Shown one piece after another: positions 34,068-44,941 of a stretch of DNA of 63,325 nucleotides. This DNA is from DASZIT01 sp036489495. Lineage in GTDB: Bacteria; Actinomycetota; Acidimicrobiia; Acidimicrobiales; RAAP-2. The notes beneath the pieces were generated by a model, which had not been told where the DNA came from, searched no databases, and was given only the letters and a program-made list of their open reading frames with translations. The stretch is from assembly GCA_036489495.1 (NCBI GenBank), contig DASXFR010000056.1, forward strand, positions 1 through 63,325. Reading direction: 5' to 3'. Within the stretch, counting starts at the first letter, position 1. Each line of letters opens with the position of its first letter. A program made the position numbers and the translations under genes.

Positions 34068-35411
34068 CTGCCCACCTTTTCCCCGGAGACCGCTAGCACC
34101 CTGGAAGGGCCCGAATGGCTGCGCCATCGCCGCCGGGCGGCGGCGGAAGCCTTTGCGTCCGCGCCACTCCCCTCCGAGAAGGACGAGGTCTGGCGCTACA
34201 GCCGTATCGACAGTATCGACCTCGGCCGGTTCCAGTCCCCCGACGCCTTCGCCGATACGTCAACCGACGTCCCGGTGCCGCCGTCCCTGGATCGGGTCCG
34301 CGCCCTGGTCGACGGGCTCGGGCCCCGCAGTGGGCTGATCATCACCGTCAACGGCGTGCTGGCCTCGGTGTCGGGCTCCGAGGACGACGGGCTACACCTC
34401 GGACGGCTGACCGGACACGACGAGGCCGAAGCGTTACTGGGGTCGATCGCCACCGATCCGGCCGACTTCGTGCTTCTCAACGACGCCTTCGCCTCCGACC
34501 CGGTGGTGGTCGACGTCGGTGCCGGCGCCTCGATCGAAGATCCGGTGGTGATCGTCCACGTGATCAGCGGCCCCGGCGGCGATGCGGTGTTCCCCCGGGC
34601 GATGATCCGGGGTGGCGCCTCGTCGGTGGCCTCGGTGATCGAGATCGTGGTCGATGCCGACACCGGCGGCGGGCTGCTGGCCGAGCTGTCGCCGACCGGC
34701 ACGCCGTCGGCGGCCAACCGATCCGAGCATCTGGTCGTCCCGGTGACCGAGCTTCAGGTGGCGGACGGCGCCAAGTTGAGCTTCGTCAGCATCCAGGCGT
34801 TGGGCCCGGCCACCTGGCAGGTGGCCTATCAGGCGAGCACCATTGGCGCCGACGCCAGCCTCCACAGTTTTGCCGTCGCTCTCGGCGGCGACTACGCCCG
34901 ACTTCGGACCGACTCGGCGCTGGTCGGGGCATCCGGCTCCAGCAAGCTTCGGGCGGCCTATATCGGACGAGATGAACAGATGCTCGATTTCCGGACCCTC
35001 CAGGATCACCGGGCGCCGAAGACCATTAGCGACCTGCTCTTCATGGGGGCGGTCGCCGACCATTCCCATTCGGTCTACAGCGGCCTGATCCGGATGCAGC
35101 GAGGCGCGGCCCGATCCGATGCCATGCAGACCAACCACAATCTCGTCCTCGACGAGGGAGCCCATGCGGACTCGGTGCCGAACCTCGACATCGAGGAGAA
35201 CGACGTCCGGTGCAGCCACGCCTCGACGGTGGGCCCGGTCTCAGAGGACCAGCTCTACTACCTCGAGACCCGGGGGGTGGAACCGGAGGTGGCCGAACGC
35301 ATGATCGTGGCCGGGTTCTTCGACGACATCGCCAACCAGGTGCCCATTGCCGGGACCCGAGCCGTGATTGGCCGGGCGCTGGCCGATCGGACCGGGGTGC
35401 ACGGTGTCTGA
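34068..35411 (+). CDS. sufD: Fe-S cluster assembly protein SufD, with non-standard start
   Basis: SufD partners SufB and SufC in cluster assembly. The SufD-like N-terminal segment SEKDEVWRYSRIDSIDL is encoded well before the first standard start codon in this frame (GTG 34275). Between the in-frame TGA (34062-34064) and 34275 there is no ATG, GTG or TTG. I place the start at CTG 34068, which gives (M)PTFSPETASTLEGPEWL, a plausible SufD beginning, preceded by a GAGAGG ribosome-like site. The C-terminal half shows HNLVLDEGAHADSVPNLDIE and RCSHASTVGP. Its stop overlaps the Rieske gene start. A sequencing error remains possible. Confidence 0.8.
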   Translation: MPTFSPETASTLEGPEWLRHRRRAAAEAFASAPLPSEKDEVWRYSRIDSIDLGRFQSPDAFADTSTDVPVPPSLDRVRALVDGLGPRSGLIITVNGVLASVSGSEDDGLHLGRLTGHDEAEALLGSIATDPADFVLLNDAFASDPVVVDVGAGASIEDPVVIVHVISGPGGDAVFPRAMIRGGASSVASVIEIVVDADTGGGLLAELSPTGTPSAANRSEHLVVPVTELQVADGAKLSFVSIQALGPATWQVAYQASTIGADASLHSFAVALGGDYARLRTDSALVGASGSSKLRAAYIGRDEQMLDFRTLQDHRAPKTISDLLFMGAVADHSHSVYSGLIRMQRGAARSDAMQTNHNLVLDEGAHADSVPNLDIEENDVRCSHASTVGPVSEDQLYYLETRGVEPEVAERMIVAGFFDDIANQVPIAGTRAVIGRALADRTGVHGV

Positions 35412-35721
35412 GACGGCCCGCCTGTGCGGGCGCAATGACCTCCAGCCGGGGCAGGCCAAGCGGTTCGATGTGGCCGGCCTCCGGGTCGCCCTGGTTCGGA
35501 TCGGCGACGATTTCTATGCCATCGGTGACCGTTGCAGCCACGAGGAGTACTCCTTGGCCGACGGCGAGGTGTGGCCGGACGAGCGGGAGATCGAGTGCGC
35601 CAAGCACGGCTCGACCTTCGACCTCTGCACCGGAGAGCCCTGTTCGCTCCCGGCCACCAAGCCGGTGCCGGTCTACCAATTGGTCGTCGACGATGAGGAT
35701 GTTTCGGTGGTGGTGCCATGA
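35404..35721 (+). CDS. Rieske [2Fe-2S] ferredoxin-like protein
   Basis: A 105-residue small Rieske protein with both cluster-binding boxes: CSHEEYSLADG (Cys and His) and CAKHGSTFD (Cys and His). Such proteins occur inside actinobacterial suf operons and may carry electrons or serve as cluster recipients. The GTG at 35404 lies inside the end of sufD, and the stop overlaps the sufC start by 4 bases, so sufD, this gene and sufC are translationally coupled. Confidence 0.88.
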   Translation: MSETARLCGRNDLQPGQAKRFDVAGLRVALVRIGDDFYAIGDRCSHEEYSLADGEVWPDEREIECAKHGSTFDLCTGEPCSLPATKPVPVYQLVVDDEDVSVVVP

Positions 35722-36470
35722 GTACCGGTGAGCTCAAGATCGAAGACCTGCACGCCGGGATCCCCGGCCGGGAGATTCTTAGGGGCGTGACCCTCACGGT
35801 GCGCAGCGGTGAGGTGCATGCGGTGATGGGCCCCAACGGATCGGGAAAGAGCACCTTGGCCCACGTGTTGATGGGTCGGCCGGGGTACGAGGTAACCCGC
35901 GGGTCGGTGACCCTCGACGGGATCGACCTGCTTTCGCTGCCCACCTGGCAACGGGCCCGGGCTGGGTTGTTCTTGGGCATGCAGCATCCGATCGAGGTGC
36001 CGGGTGTCTCCCTGGTCACCGCCCTGACCGCCTCCCGGCCGGAGATCGACGCCGACGAGGTCGGCGTGGATACCGCCGCCAGCGACGTGGGGGAAAGCAT
36101 GCGCACCGAGGCCCAGCGGATTGGCTTCGACGAGCGGTTCCTCACCCGCTCGCTCAACGTCGACCTCTCCGGTGGAGAACGCAAACGGAACGAGACTCTG
36201 CAGATGGGGGTGCTCCGGCCTCGGTTTGCCATCCTCGACGAGATCGACTCCGGCCTCGATGTCGACGCCCTGGCGGCGGTGGGCCGGCGGGTCGAAGAAG
36301 CCACCGAGGAATGGGATCTCGGGGTGCTGGCCATCACCCACTTCCGGCGCTTGTTGAAGGTCCTCAATCCGGATGTCGTGCATGTGCTTTCGGCCGGGCG
36401 GGTGGTTGCCACCGGTGAAAGCGAGCTGGCGGAGATCGTCGACCGTACCGGGTACGCCGCCTACATCTGA
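35718..36470 (+). CDS. sufC: SufC-type ATPase, first copy (divergent)
   Basis: SufC drives the SufBCD scaffold by ATP hydrolysis. The 250-residue protein has Walker A GPNGSGKST, signature LSGGERKRNE, Walker B FAILDEIDSGLDVDAL and the switch His in AITHFRRLL. Compared with the second copy at 44929-45714 it is more divergent in the middle (QHPIEVPGVSLV against QEPEAIGGVPVI) and has DEID where DETD is usual. Coupling with SufD and the Rieske gene suggests it serves the adjacent scaffold. Confidence 0.88.
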   Translation: MSTGELKIEDLHAGIPGREILRGVTLTVRSGEVHAVMGPNGSGKSTLAHVLMGRPGYEVTRGSVTLDGIDLLSLPTWQRARAGLFLGMQHPIEVPGVSLVTALTASRPEIDADEVGVDTAASDVGESMRTEAQRIGFDERFLTRSLNVDLSGGERKRNETLQMGVLRPRFAILDEIDSGLDVDALAAVGRRVEEATEEWDLGVLAITHFRRLLKVLNPDVVHVLSAGRVVATGESELAEIVDRTGYAAYI

Positions 36471-36478
36471 TCGGCGGG

Positions 36479-37585
36479 TCAGTCCCGGAACTTCGGGAGC
36501 ACGTAGGTCCCCATCAACTCGATGGTCTCCATCACCGCGTCATGGGGGATCTTGTACGGATTGACCAGGCAGAGCAGGAGGTCGATCCCGGCCGCCTCGT
36601 ACTTCTTGCAGGTGTCGAGACATTCGTCCGGGGTGCCCAGGACGCAGGCGTTCGAGTCGATCAGGTACTCGAGGCTGAGGAGGTTCAGCGATCCGTCGTC
36701 CTGGTGCGCCTTCATGTCGGCGGCGTAGGAGTAAGTGCCGAGCTCCTGGTTCCGTTCTGCCATCCACTCGGAGACGGTGGCGATCTGCTTGGCCCCCGTC
36801 ACCGGGTACCACTCGAACGACTCCCTCGCCAGTTCGATGGCCTTGTCCCGGCTGTCGGTGCAGAGGGCCATGGTGAAGGTGGCCGCCTGGTTGTTGACGA
36901 AGGCCCCGAGGGGTTTCGTGCAGGCCTGGGATGCGCCCCGGTAAATGTCGACTCTCCTCTTGACCTCCTCCGGGGACACCCCGACCGCGAACGAGCACAG
37001 GCCGAGCCCGAGCTCACCCACCTGACGGTGGCCGTCGTCACTGGTGGTGGCACCCCAGATCGGCGGATGGGGCTTCTGCAACGGCTTGGGTTGCACCCGG
37101 CGGAGCGGCATCTGCCAGTAGGTGCCGTCGAACTCGTACTCCTCGTTGGTCCAGCACCCGACCACGTGCTCGATGGCTTCCCGCCACATCTCACGGGTCT
37201 CGGACGGATCGAGACCGAATCCTTCGAGCTCGGCTCGGGTGGCCGATCGGCCGGTCCCGAAGTCGACCCTTCCGTTGGATATCAGGTCGAGCACGGCCAC
37301 CGACTCGGCGGTGCGCACCGGGTGGTTGTAGGGCTTGGGCATCAGCCGGACCCCGTAGCCCAACCGGATCCGCTCGGTCCGGGCGGCGATGGCCCCGTAG
37401 AGCACCTCGGGATTCGAGCAGTGCGAGTACTCCTGCAAGAAGTGGTGCTCAACCGTCCAGAACGCGTCCCACCCGGCCCGGTCGGCGGCGACGGCCTGCT
37501 CCAGCGTGTTCTGGTAGGCAATCAGCTCACTGTCGGGCTGCCAGGGTCGGGGCACCGGGATCTCATAGAAGAGGGCGAACTTCAC
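36479..37585 (-). CDS. LLM-class flavin-dependent oxidoreductase
   Basis: Luciferase-like monooxygenase fold of 368 residues. WTVEHHFLQEYSHCSNPEV and GRVDFGTGRSATRAELEGFG are typical of the bacterial luciferase/alkanal monooxygenase branch using F420 or FMN. The substrate is unknown. The GTG at 37585 has a GAAAGGA-like ribosome site. It converges with sufC across 8 bases. Confidence 0.82.
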   Translation of the reverse strand: MKFALFYEIPVPRPWQPDSELIAYQNTLEQAVAADRAGWDAFWTVEHHFLQEYSHCSNPEVLYGAIAARTERIRLGYGVRLMPKPYNHPVRTAESVAVLDLISNGRVDFGTGRSATRAELEGFGLDPSETREMWREAIEHVVGCWTNEEYEFDGTYWQMPLRRVQPKPLQKPHPPIWGATTSDDGHRQVGELGLGLCSFAVGVSPEEVKRRVDIYRGASQACTKPLGAFVNNQAATFTMALCTDSRDKAIELARESFEWYPVTGAKQIATVSEWMAERNQELGTYSYAADMKAHQDDGSLNLLSLEYLIDSNACVLGTPDECLDTCKKYEAAGIDLLLCLVNPYKIPHDAVMETIELMGTYVLPKFRD

Positions 37586-37739
37586 TCACCGGGTCCTTTC
37601 CTCGGGCCCCAAGCTCCGCTCACGCCGGTGCGAGCCGGGCAGCCTGCTCAGTCGGCATCGGGAACTTGAGTCGTGCACGTGCCTGACTCTCTAGCAGATG
37701 CAAAGATCGGCCGTCGCTCGATGATGTTGGGAGGACTCG

Positions 37740-38546
37740 ATGAGGGGACTGACAAACAAGGTTGTGATCGTGACCGGGGCGGCTTCCGGGATCGGCCTGG
37801 CCTGCGCGGAGCGTCTGGTCGACGAGGGGGCAACGGTGATGGGCGGTGACCTCGTCGACTGGAAATTCGACCCCCCGGCGAGCGGGTCCTGTGCCTTCCA
37901 GCGGGTTGACGTCAGTGATGAGGCGTCGGTGGCGGAACTGGTGGCGTCGGCAGTCGGCGCCTTTGGTCGGATCGACTGCCTGGTCAACGCGGCCGGAGTC
38001 GCCGGCGGGGGACCGGTTCACTCGCTCGACGAAGGGGAGTGGCACCGGGTCATTTCCGTCAATCTCACCGGCACCTATCTGATGGCCAAGCATGTCATCG
38101 GGCACATGCTGGAACGACCGCTTGTCGACGGATCCCGGGGATCGATCGTCACGGTGGCGAGTATCGAGGGCCTGGAAGGGACCGCCGGAGGCAGCGCCTA
38201 CAGCGCCTCGAAGGGAGGGGTGGTGTTGCTGACCAAGAACATGGCGATCGACTACGGGGGTCGCGGCATTCGGGTCAACGCCGTCTGCCCCGGCTTCATC
38301 GATACCCCGATGACCGCCGGGGTCTTTGCCCTCCCGGGAATGGACAAGACCCTCAGTCTGCTCATCGAGGAGCACAAGCTGCGCCGCATGGGTAAACCGG
38401 CGGAGATCGCCGCCGCGGCCGCGTTCCTCCTTTCCGACGATGCATCGTTCGTCACCGGGGTGGCCTTCCCGGTCGACGGGGGCTATACCGCCGGTCGCGA
38501 CCACGCCGTCACCCCGCTGTTGGGACTGTCGGGCCCCGAGAGCTAG
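37740..38546 (+). CDS. Short-chain dehydrogenase/reductase
   Basis: Classical SDR of 268 residues with VTGAASGIGLACAERL for cofactor, Ser in VASIEGLEG, catalytic YSASK, and the C-terminal FVTGVAFPVDGGYTAG. The substrate is unknown. A GGGAGGA ribosome site precedes the ATG. It is divergent from the luciferase-like gene across 154 bases. Confidence 0.85.
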   Translation: MRGLTNKVVIVTGAASGIGLACAERLVDEGATVMGGDLVDWKFDPPASGSCAFQRVDVSDEASVAELVASAVGAFGRIDCLVNAAGVAGGGPVHSLDEGEWHRVISVNLTGTYLMAKHVIGHMLERPLVDGSRGSIVTVASIEGLEGTAGGSAYSASKGGVVLLTKNMAIDYGGRGIRVNAVCPGFIDTPMTAGVFALPGMDKTLSLLIEEHKLRRMGKPAEIAAAAAFLLSDDASFVTGVAFPVDGGYTAGRDHAVTPLLGLSGPES

Positions 38547-38616
38547 TGAACCTGTCTGTCAAAACCGAGCGAACCGGTGGCTCTTTCGGCTCCCTCGCCG
38601 CCTTGTGATGACGTTC

Positions 38617-38642
38617 ACATGGATGAAAACGACATTCCATGT
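38617..38642. promoter_or_regulatory. Inverted repeat upstream of the acetate transporter gene
   Basis: ACATGGA (38617-38623) and TCCATGT (38636-38642) are perfect inverted 7-mers separated by 12 bases, in an AT-richer stretch 124 bases before the acetate uptake gene. A regulator site is possible; nothing identifies the protein. Confidence 0.35.
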
Positions 38643-38765
38643 CATACAAGAGCATTTGTTTATTCCGCGCCCGAGCCGGGGTAAGTAGTCGGGTAGACAA
38701 GCTGAAACCGGCCTGCGCCCGGGGTTGTTGTCCTGGGTTCGGCCGCATGGAAAAGAGGGGGGCTC

Positions 38766-39401
38766 ATGGCAACAGAATCAGTGGGGATGAGGGCAACCGA
38801 GGTGGGCGAAGGTCCGGTTCCCACGCCACCGACACCCCACCGAACGGCGGACCCGGCACCATTGGGACTGGCGGCATTCGCGATGACCACCTTCGCCTTG
38901 AGCGTGGGTAACGCCAATATCTGGGGTCCGGGAGCGGACGCCGCCCTCGCCCTGGCCCTGGTCTATGGCGGCGGGGTACAACTCCTGGCCGGGATGTGGG
39001 AATTCACCCGAAAGAACACCTTTGGAGCCCTTGCATTTTCCTCTTTCGGGGCGTTCTGGATCTCGTACTACGTGTTCGGGAAGTTCGTGGCCGTCACCGC
39101 GGCCGACGCACCAGTCGCGGCCGGCGTCTTCCTACTGGGCTGGACGATCTTCACCTTCTACATGATCGTCCCCTCGCTTCGAGTCAGCGCCGCGGTGGCC
39201 CTGGTATTCGTGCTGCTGACGGCGACGTTCGTTCTCCTCACCATTGGTGCGTTCCATAGCCAGGAAACCTTGACTAAGTGGGGCGGCTATGTCGGTATTG
39301 CCACCGCCGCAGCTGCCTGGTACGCATCGTTTGCCGGCGTGGTGAACGAGACGTTCAAAAAGGCAGTCATCCCCACCATCCCGCTGGCCCCCAAGTCCTG
39401 A
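38766..39401 (+). CDS. satP: Acetate uptake transporter (GPR1/FUN34/SatP family)
   Basis: The 211-residue membrane protein has about six helices. DPAPLGLAAFAMTTFALSVGNA matches the family NPA..GL signature, and GGGVQLLAGMWEFTRKNTFG with FSSFGAFWISYY are strongly conserved elements. The family imports acetate or succinate with protons. The N-terminal 35 residues are polar. It precedes acetyl-CoA synthetase by 46 bases, so uptake and activation of acetate are probably co-expressed. A GAGGGG ribosome site lies before the ATG. Confidence 0.9.
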   Translation: MATESVGMRATEVGEGPVPTPPTPHRTADPAPLGLAAFAMTTFALSVGNANIWGPGADAALALALVYGGGVQLLAGMWEFTRKNTFGALAFSSFGAFWISYYVFGKFVAVTAADAPVAAGVFLLGWTIFTFYMIVPSLRVSAAVALVFVLLTATFVLLTIGAFHSQETLTKWGGYVGIATAAAAWYASFAGVVNETFKKAVIPTIPLAPKS

Positions 39402-39447
39402 CCGCCGGGCAGAACTGCGCGAGGCTGATGGTTGGGAGGTTGAGAAC

Positions 39448-41448
<2,001 letters not shown>

Positions 41449-41605
41449 GCCTCAACCGGTTCCAGGCCCCATGAACACCTGAGCAATCGGTGCCTCAGCT
41501 GAGACTTGGGCATCCGGCGGCCCCGGACGGGAGTCGGAGGGTCGCGGCTGCATCCAGGTCCGCATTCTGGTGCGGAGGTGGCGACTGTTTCGAACCGGCG
41601 GTTGC

Positions 41606-41611
41606 TAGCGT
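41606..41611 (+). promoter_or_regulatory. -10 box for the LCP-family gene
   Basis: TAGCGT ends 8 bases before the ATG at 41620, supporting that start over upstream in-frame codons. Confidence 0.45.
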
Positions 41612-41619
41612 CATTGGCC

Positions 41620-43074
41620 ATGGCTCGCCGAGATCGCCGACGGGGCGGCGCACACAGTGCACCCCGAGGTGGGAACGGGAGATCCCGGCCGACCGAACGA
41701 GGTGATGCCGTCCCGCCAGATGCGGAATCACCTGCTCCGGAGTCGCCGGACGCAGACTCGACCGGATCGGAGCCGGCTGAGGTGGGTTCCGGGGGAATCG
41801 GACCGGTCGAGGGACCCGAGGCCGTCCCCAGCATCGCGGAGGCCATCCCGGTCCCAGAGCTGGCCTACACCCGGAAGGTACGGAGAGCCCAGCGTCGTCA
41901 ACACAAGCAGAAACGAAGCTGGATCGACCGGGTGCTTCTGGGGGCGGTGGTCTTCGTGTGTTTGCTGCTGGTGCTGGTGGGAGCCGGGTACGGATACGTC
42001 CAGTACCGGTTCCACCAGGTTTCGAAGGTCACCGTGAAGCACCTGAAGACGGCTCCGGCCGGTAAGCCGTTCAACGTGCTGCTCATCGGGTCTGACTCCC
42101 GCCTGGGGGAGACGTCCTCAGACGCTTCCCATTTTGGCTCCGCGACGTCAACCACCGGTCAGCGAAGTGACGTGGTCAAGATTCTCCACGTTGACCCGGC
42201 CACCGGCCAGATCAGGGTTTTGTCCATTCCCAGAGACACCGTGGTCGCGGTGGCCGGTGATACCAGCCAGATCGGGAAGTACAACCGGATCAACGCCACT
42301 TACAACAACGGACCGGATCAGTTGGTCCAGACCATCGAAGCCGACTTCGGCATCCCGATCAGCCACGTGGTCCAGATCGACTTCGAGGGTTTCCGGGGGG
42401 CAGTCGATGCCATCGGTGGGATTTGGCTCAACTTCCCCTACCCGGCCAAAGATGTCCAAACCGGGCTGGATATCACCACCACCGGCTGTCAACACGTGAA
42501 TGGTGGTTACTCCCTGGCGGTGGCTCGCAGCCGAGACTATGAGTATTACAAGAACGGATACTGGCAGTATGACGGGACCGGTGACTACGGGCGCATCGTG
42601 CGCCAGAACGCCTTTCTGAAGGCGCTCATCAACCAGGCGGAGACTAAGTACAACCCACTCACCCTCAACGCCTTCATCGGGTCAGTGGTCCAAGGGGTCA
42701 CCATCGACTCGACATTCAATGTCGCCGGGCTCATCTCGCTGGCCCGGGAGTTTCACGCCTTTGCCTCCACTTCCCTGGTGACCGCGACGCTTCCCACCTA
42801 CGGGGCTGACTCTGACGTATTCGGCTATTTGGGCTCGGTGCTCTATGTCCAGCAGCCCGATGCCGATCAGGTGATCGCCCAGTTCTTGGGCGAGGCACCG
42901 GCACCGGTCGTCACGGCACCGCCCGACCCCTACGGGAGCCCCGCCACCACCACCAGTACCAGTACCAGTACCACCGTGGCCAGCCCGGGCGAGAGCACTC
43001 CGCCGACCAATGCCACCTCGACGACCACGACCACCATCCCGTCGGATTTCGACCCCACCCCTTGCACCCCTTAG
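41620..43074 (+). CDS. LytR-CpsA-Psr (LCP) family cell-wall glycopolymer ligase
   Basis: The 484-residue protein has a basic, Pro-rich cytoplasmic N-terminus, one transmembrane helix (about 106-128), and an extracellular LCP domain. Domain hallmarks are FNVLLIGSDSR, SDVVKILHVDP, VLSIPRDTVV, NRINATYNNG and VVQIDFEGFRGAVDAIGGI. LCP enzymes attach teichoic acids or arabinogalactan-type polymers to peptidoglycan. The C-terminus is a Thr/Ser-rich tail with a short ACCAGT hexamer repeat at 42952-42974. Confidence 0.9.
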   Translation: MARRDRRRGGAHSAPRGGNGRSRPTERGDAVPPDAESPAPESPDADSTGSEPAEVGSGGIGPVEGPEAVPSIAEAIPVPELAYTRKVRRAQRRQHKQKRSWIDRVLLGAVVFVCLLLVLVGAGYGYVQYRFHQVSKVTVKHLKTAPAGKPFNVLLIGSDSRLGETSSDASHFGSATSTTGQRSDVVKILHVDPATGQIRVLSIPRDTVVAVAGDTSQIGKYNRINATYNNGPDQLVQTIEADFGIPISHVVQIDFEGFRGAVDAIGGIWLNFPYPAKDVQTGLDITTTGCQHVNGGYSLAVARSRDYEYYKNGYWQYDGTGDYGRIVRQNAFLKALINQAETKYNPLTLNAFIGSVVQGVTIDSTFNVAGLISLAREFHAFASTSLVTATLPTYGADSDVFGYLGSVLYVQQPDADQVIAQFLGEAPAPVVTAPPDPYGSPATTTSTSTSTTVASPGESTPPTNATSTTTTTIPSDFDPTPCTP

Positions 43075-43092
43075 GTGTGCGAGCGAGGGCGG

Positions 43093-43602
43093 TCAGGCGC
43101 TGGCGGTCTCCGACTCCGACTCGGCCTCATCCAGGCCCTGGGCCAGGGTGTTCCAGCTCAGCGTCGCACATTTGATGCGAACCGGGAACTTCACCACCCC
43201 CTGGAGGGCGGCAAGCTCGCCGAGGGAATTGACATCCAGGAGCTGAGCCTCGGTGGTCTCGGCCTCCTCGGGCGTGTCTTGGCCCGGGAGGGTCGACTCG
43301 TGAATGGACATCATCCCCTTGAAGGTCCGGATCAGGTCGCGGACTTCGGCGACCGGCTTTCCCTTGACCGCCGCCGACATCAGCGACGCCGATGATTGGC
43401 TGATCGAGCACCCGGTGCCACCGATCTTGATGTCGGTGACAGCTCCGTTACTGACCTCCAGGGTGACGACGATCTCGTCCCCGCAGAGCGGGTTGAACCC
43501 TTCGACCCGTTGCGCGGGCGGAGACGGGAGTTCCCCCCGGTTCCGGGGCGACCGGTAGTGATCGAGAATGATCTCCCGGTAGAGATCCTCGAGGCCGGCC
43601 AT
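43093..43602 (-). CDS. sufU: SufU iron-sulfur assembly sulfur-relay protein
   Basis: SufU takes persulfide sulfur from SufS through a zinc site. The 169-residue protein has the three ligand cysteines: C40 in FNPLCGDEI, C65 in GTGCSISQSSAS and C145 in IKCATLSW, plus the conserved Asp in CGDE. The insertion between them (KGMMSIHEST) is SufU-like rather than IscU-like. I chose the ATG at 43602 because of its GAGGAAGG ribosome site and the usual start AGLEDLYREIILDHYR. It lies 82 bases after sufS. Confidence 0.92.
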   Translation of the reverse strand: MAGLEDLYREIILDHYRSPRNRGELPSPPAQRVEGFNPLCGDEIVVTLEVSNGAVTDIKIGGTGCSISQSSASLMSAAVKGKPVAEVRDLIRTFKGMMSIHESTLPGQDTPEEAETTEAQLLDVNSLGELAALQGVVKFPVRIKCATLSWNTLAQGLDEAESESETASA

Positions 43603-43684
43603 CAGCCGACCTTCCTCAGGGTCGCCGGGGACGATCCGAGGGATGTAGGGGTGCAAATCACGGCTTCAGGGTACCGGGATGGGC

Positions 43685-44941
43685 TCATCCGAAAAACGCC
43701 CCGGTCTCGGCCAGGGCATCGACCAGAGTGTCGACATCGGACTCGTCGTTGTAGAGGGCGAACGATGCCCGGGCGGTGGCGTTGACCCCCAGGCGCCTCA
43801 TCAACGGCTTGGCACAATGGTGCCCGGCCCGTACGCAGACCCCGTACTGATCGAGGATCTGGGAGATGTCATGGGGGTGGATGTCGCGGAAGGCAAAGGA
43901 AATGACGCCACCGCGGTGGGCGGGGTCCTTGGGGCCGAAGACGTGGATATCGTCGCCAAACCGCTCGGTCAGGGTGCGCATGGCGTAACTGGTCAACGAG
44001 ATCTCATGGGCCCGGACCGAGTCCATGCCGATGGCGGACAGGTACTCCACTGCCGCGCCGAGGCCGATGGCCTCGGTGATCGGCGGGGTCCCCGCCTCGA
44101 ACCGCCAGGGCAGGTCGTTGGGGGTGAAACCCTCCTTGCGGACATCCAGGATCATCTCCCCCCCACCCAGGAACGGGGGGAGGGTGGTGAGCAGCTCATC
44201 CCGGCCCCAGAGCACGCCGATGCCGGTGGGGCCGAGCATCTTGTGGGCGCTGAAGGCCAGAAAATCGCAGCCGAGGGTGGCCACGTCGGTGGGCAGGTGG
44301 GGGACCGACTGGGCGGCGTCGGCCACCACCACCGCGCCGGCATCGTGGGCGGCCCGGGCGATCTCCGCCACCGGGTTCAGGGTTCCCAGCACGTTCGACA
44401 TGCAGGTGACCCCGACCAGTTTGACCCCGTCGAGCAGGCGGTCGAGATCATCGAGAATCAGGGCGCCGTCATCGTCGATGGGAATCCAGCGGATGGTGAG
44501 GTTGCGCTCCTCGGCCAACATCTGCCACGGCACGATGTTGGCGTGGTGCTCCATCTCGGTGAGGAGGATGGCGTCACCCGAGCGCAGGTGGGTCCGACCC
44601 CAGGTGTGGGCGACCAGGTTGAGGCCCTCGGTGGCGTTCTTGGCGAAAAGGATCTCTCGCGCCGGAGTCGGTGCCCCGATGAAGCGGCCCACCGCCACCC
44701 GGGCGGCTTCGAACCGGCGGGTGGCCTCTTCGGCGATCCCGTAGACACCCCGATGCACGTTGGCGTGGGTCGTCTCTTCGTAGTCGCGCATGGCATCGAG
44801 CACCTGTCGGGGGCGCTGGGAGGACGCCGCCGAGTCGAGGTAGGTGATCGGATGCCCGTTGACCTCCTGGGCGAGGAGCGGGAAATCCTTCTTGAGCACC
44901 TCGACGTCCACGCCGTGCGCCACGTTGGTCAGGCCCGCCAT
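43685..44941 (-). CDS. sufS: Cysteine desulfurase SufS
   Basis: PLP enzyme of 418 residues that releases sulfur from cysteine for cluster assembly. YLDSAASSQRPRQVLDA opens the core, NATEGLNLVAHTWG follows, the PLP lysine is K234 in SAHKMLGPTG, and the catalytic cysteine is C376 in AGHHCAKPLM. The short Cys loop is typical of SufS. The ATG at 44941 overlaps the end of the second sufC by 13 bases, so the two are coupled; sufU follows. Confidence 0.93.
   Translation of the reverse strand: MAGLTNVAHGVDVEVLKKDFPLLAQEVNGHPITYLDSAASSQRPRQVLDAMRDYEETTHANVHRGVYGIAEEATRRFEAARVAVGRFIGAPTPAREILFAKNATEGLNLVAHTWGRTHLRSGDAILLTEMEHHANIVPWQMLAEERNLTIRWIPIDDDGALILDDLDRLLDGVKLVGVTCMSNVLGTLNPVAEIARAAHDAGAVVVADAAQSVPHLPTDVATLGCDFLAFSAHKMLGPTGIGVLWGRDELLTTLPPFLGGGEMILDVRKEGFTPNDLPWRFEAGTPPITEAIGLGAAVEYLSAIGMDSVRAHEISLTSYAMRTLTERFGDDIHVFGPKDPAHRGGVISFAFRDIHPHDISQILDQYGVCVRAGHHCAKPLMRRLGVNATARASFALYNDESDVDTLVDALAETGAFFG

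Noticed and set aside
34115..34975. A 286-codon plus-strand frame beginning with ATG at 34115
   Set aside because: It is Arg-rich and domain-free, and the SufD sequence lies in another frame over the same DNA.
41559..41576. A small hairpin (TCCGCA / TGCGGA) before the LCP gene
   Set aside because: Six-base arms without a T-run or other support are common in GC-rich DNA.
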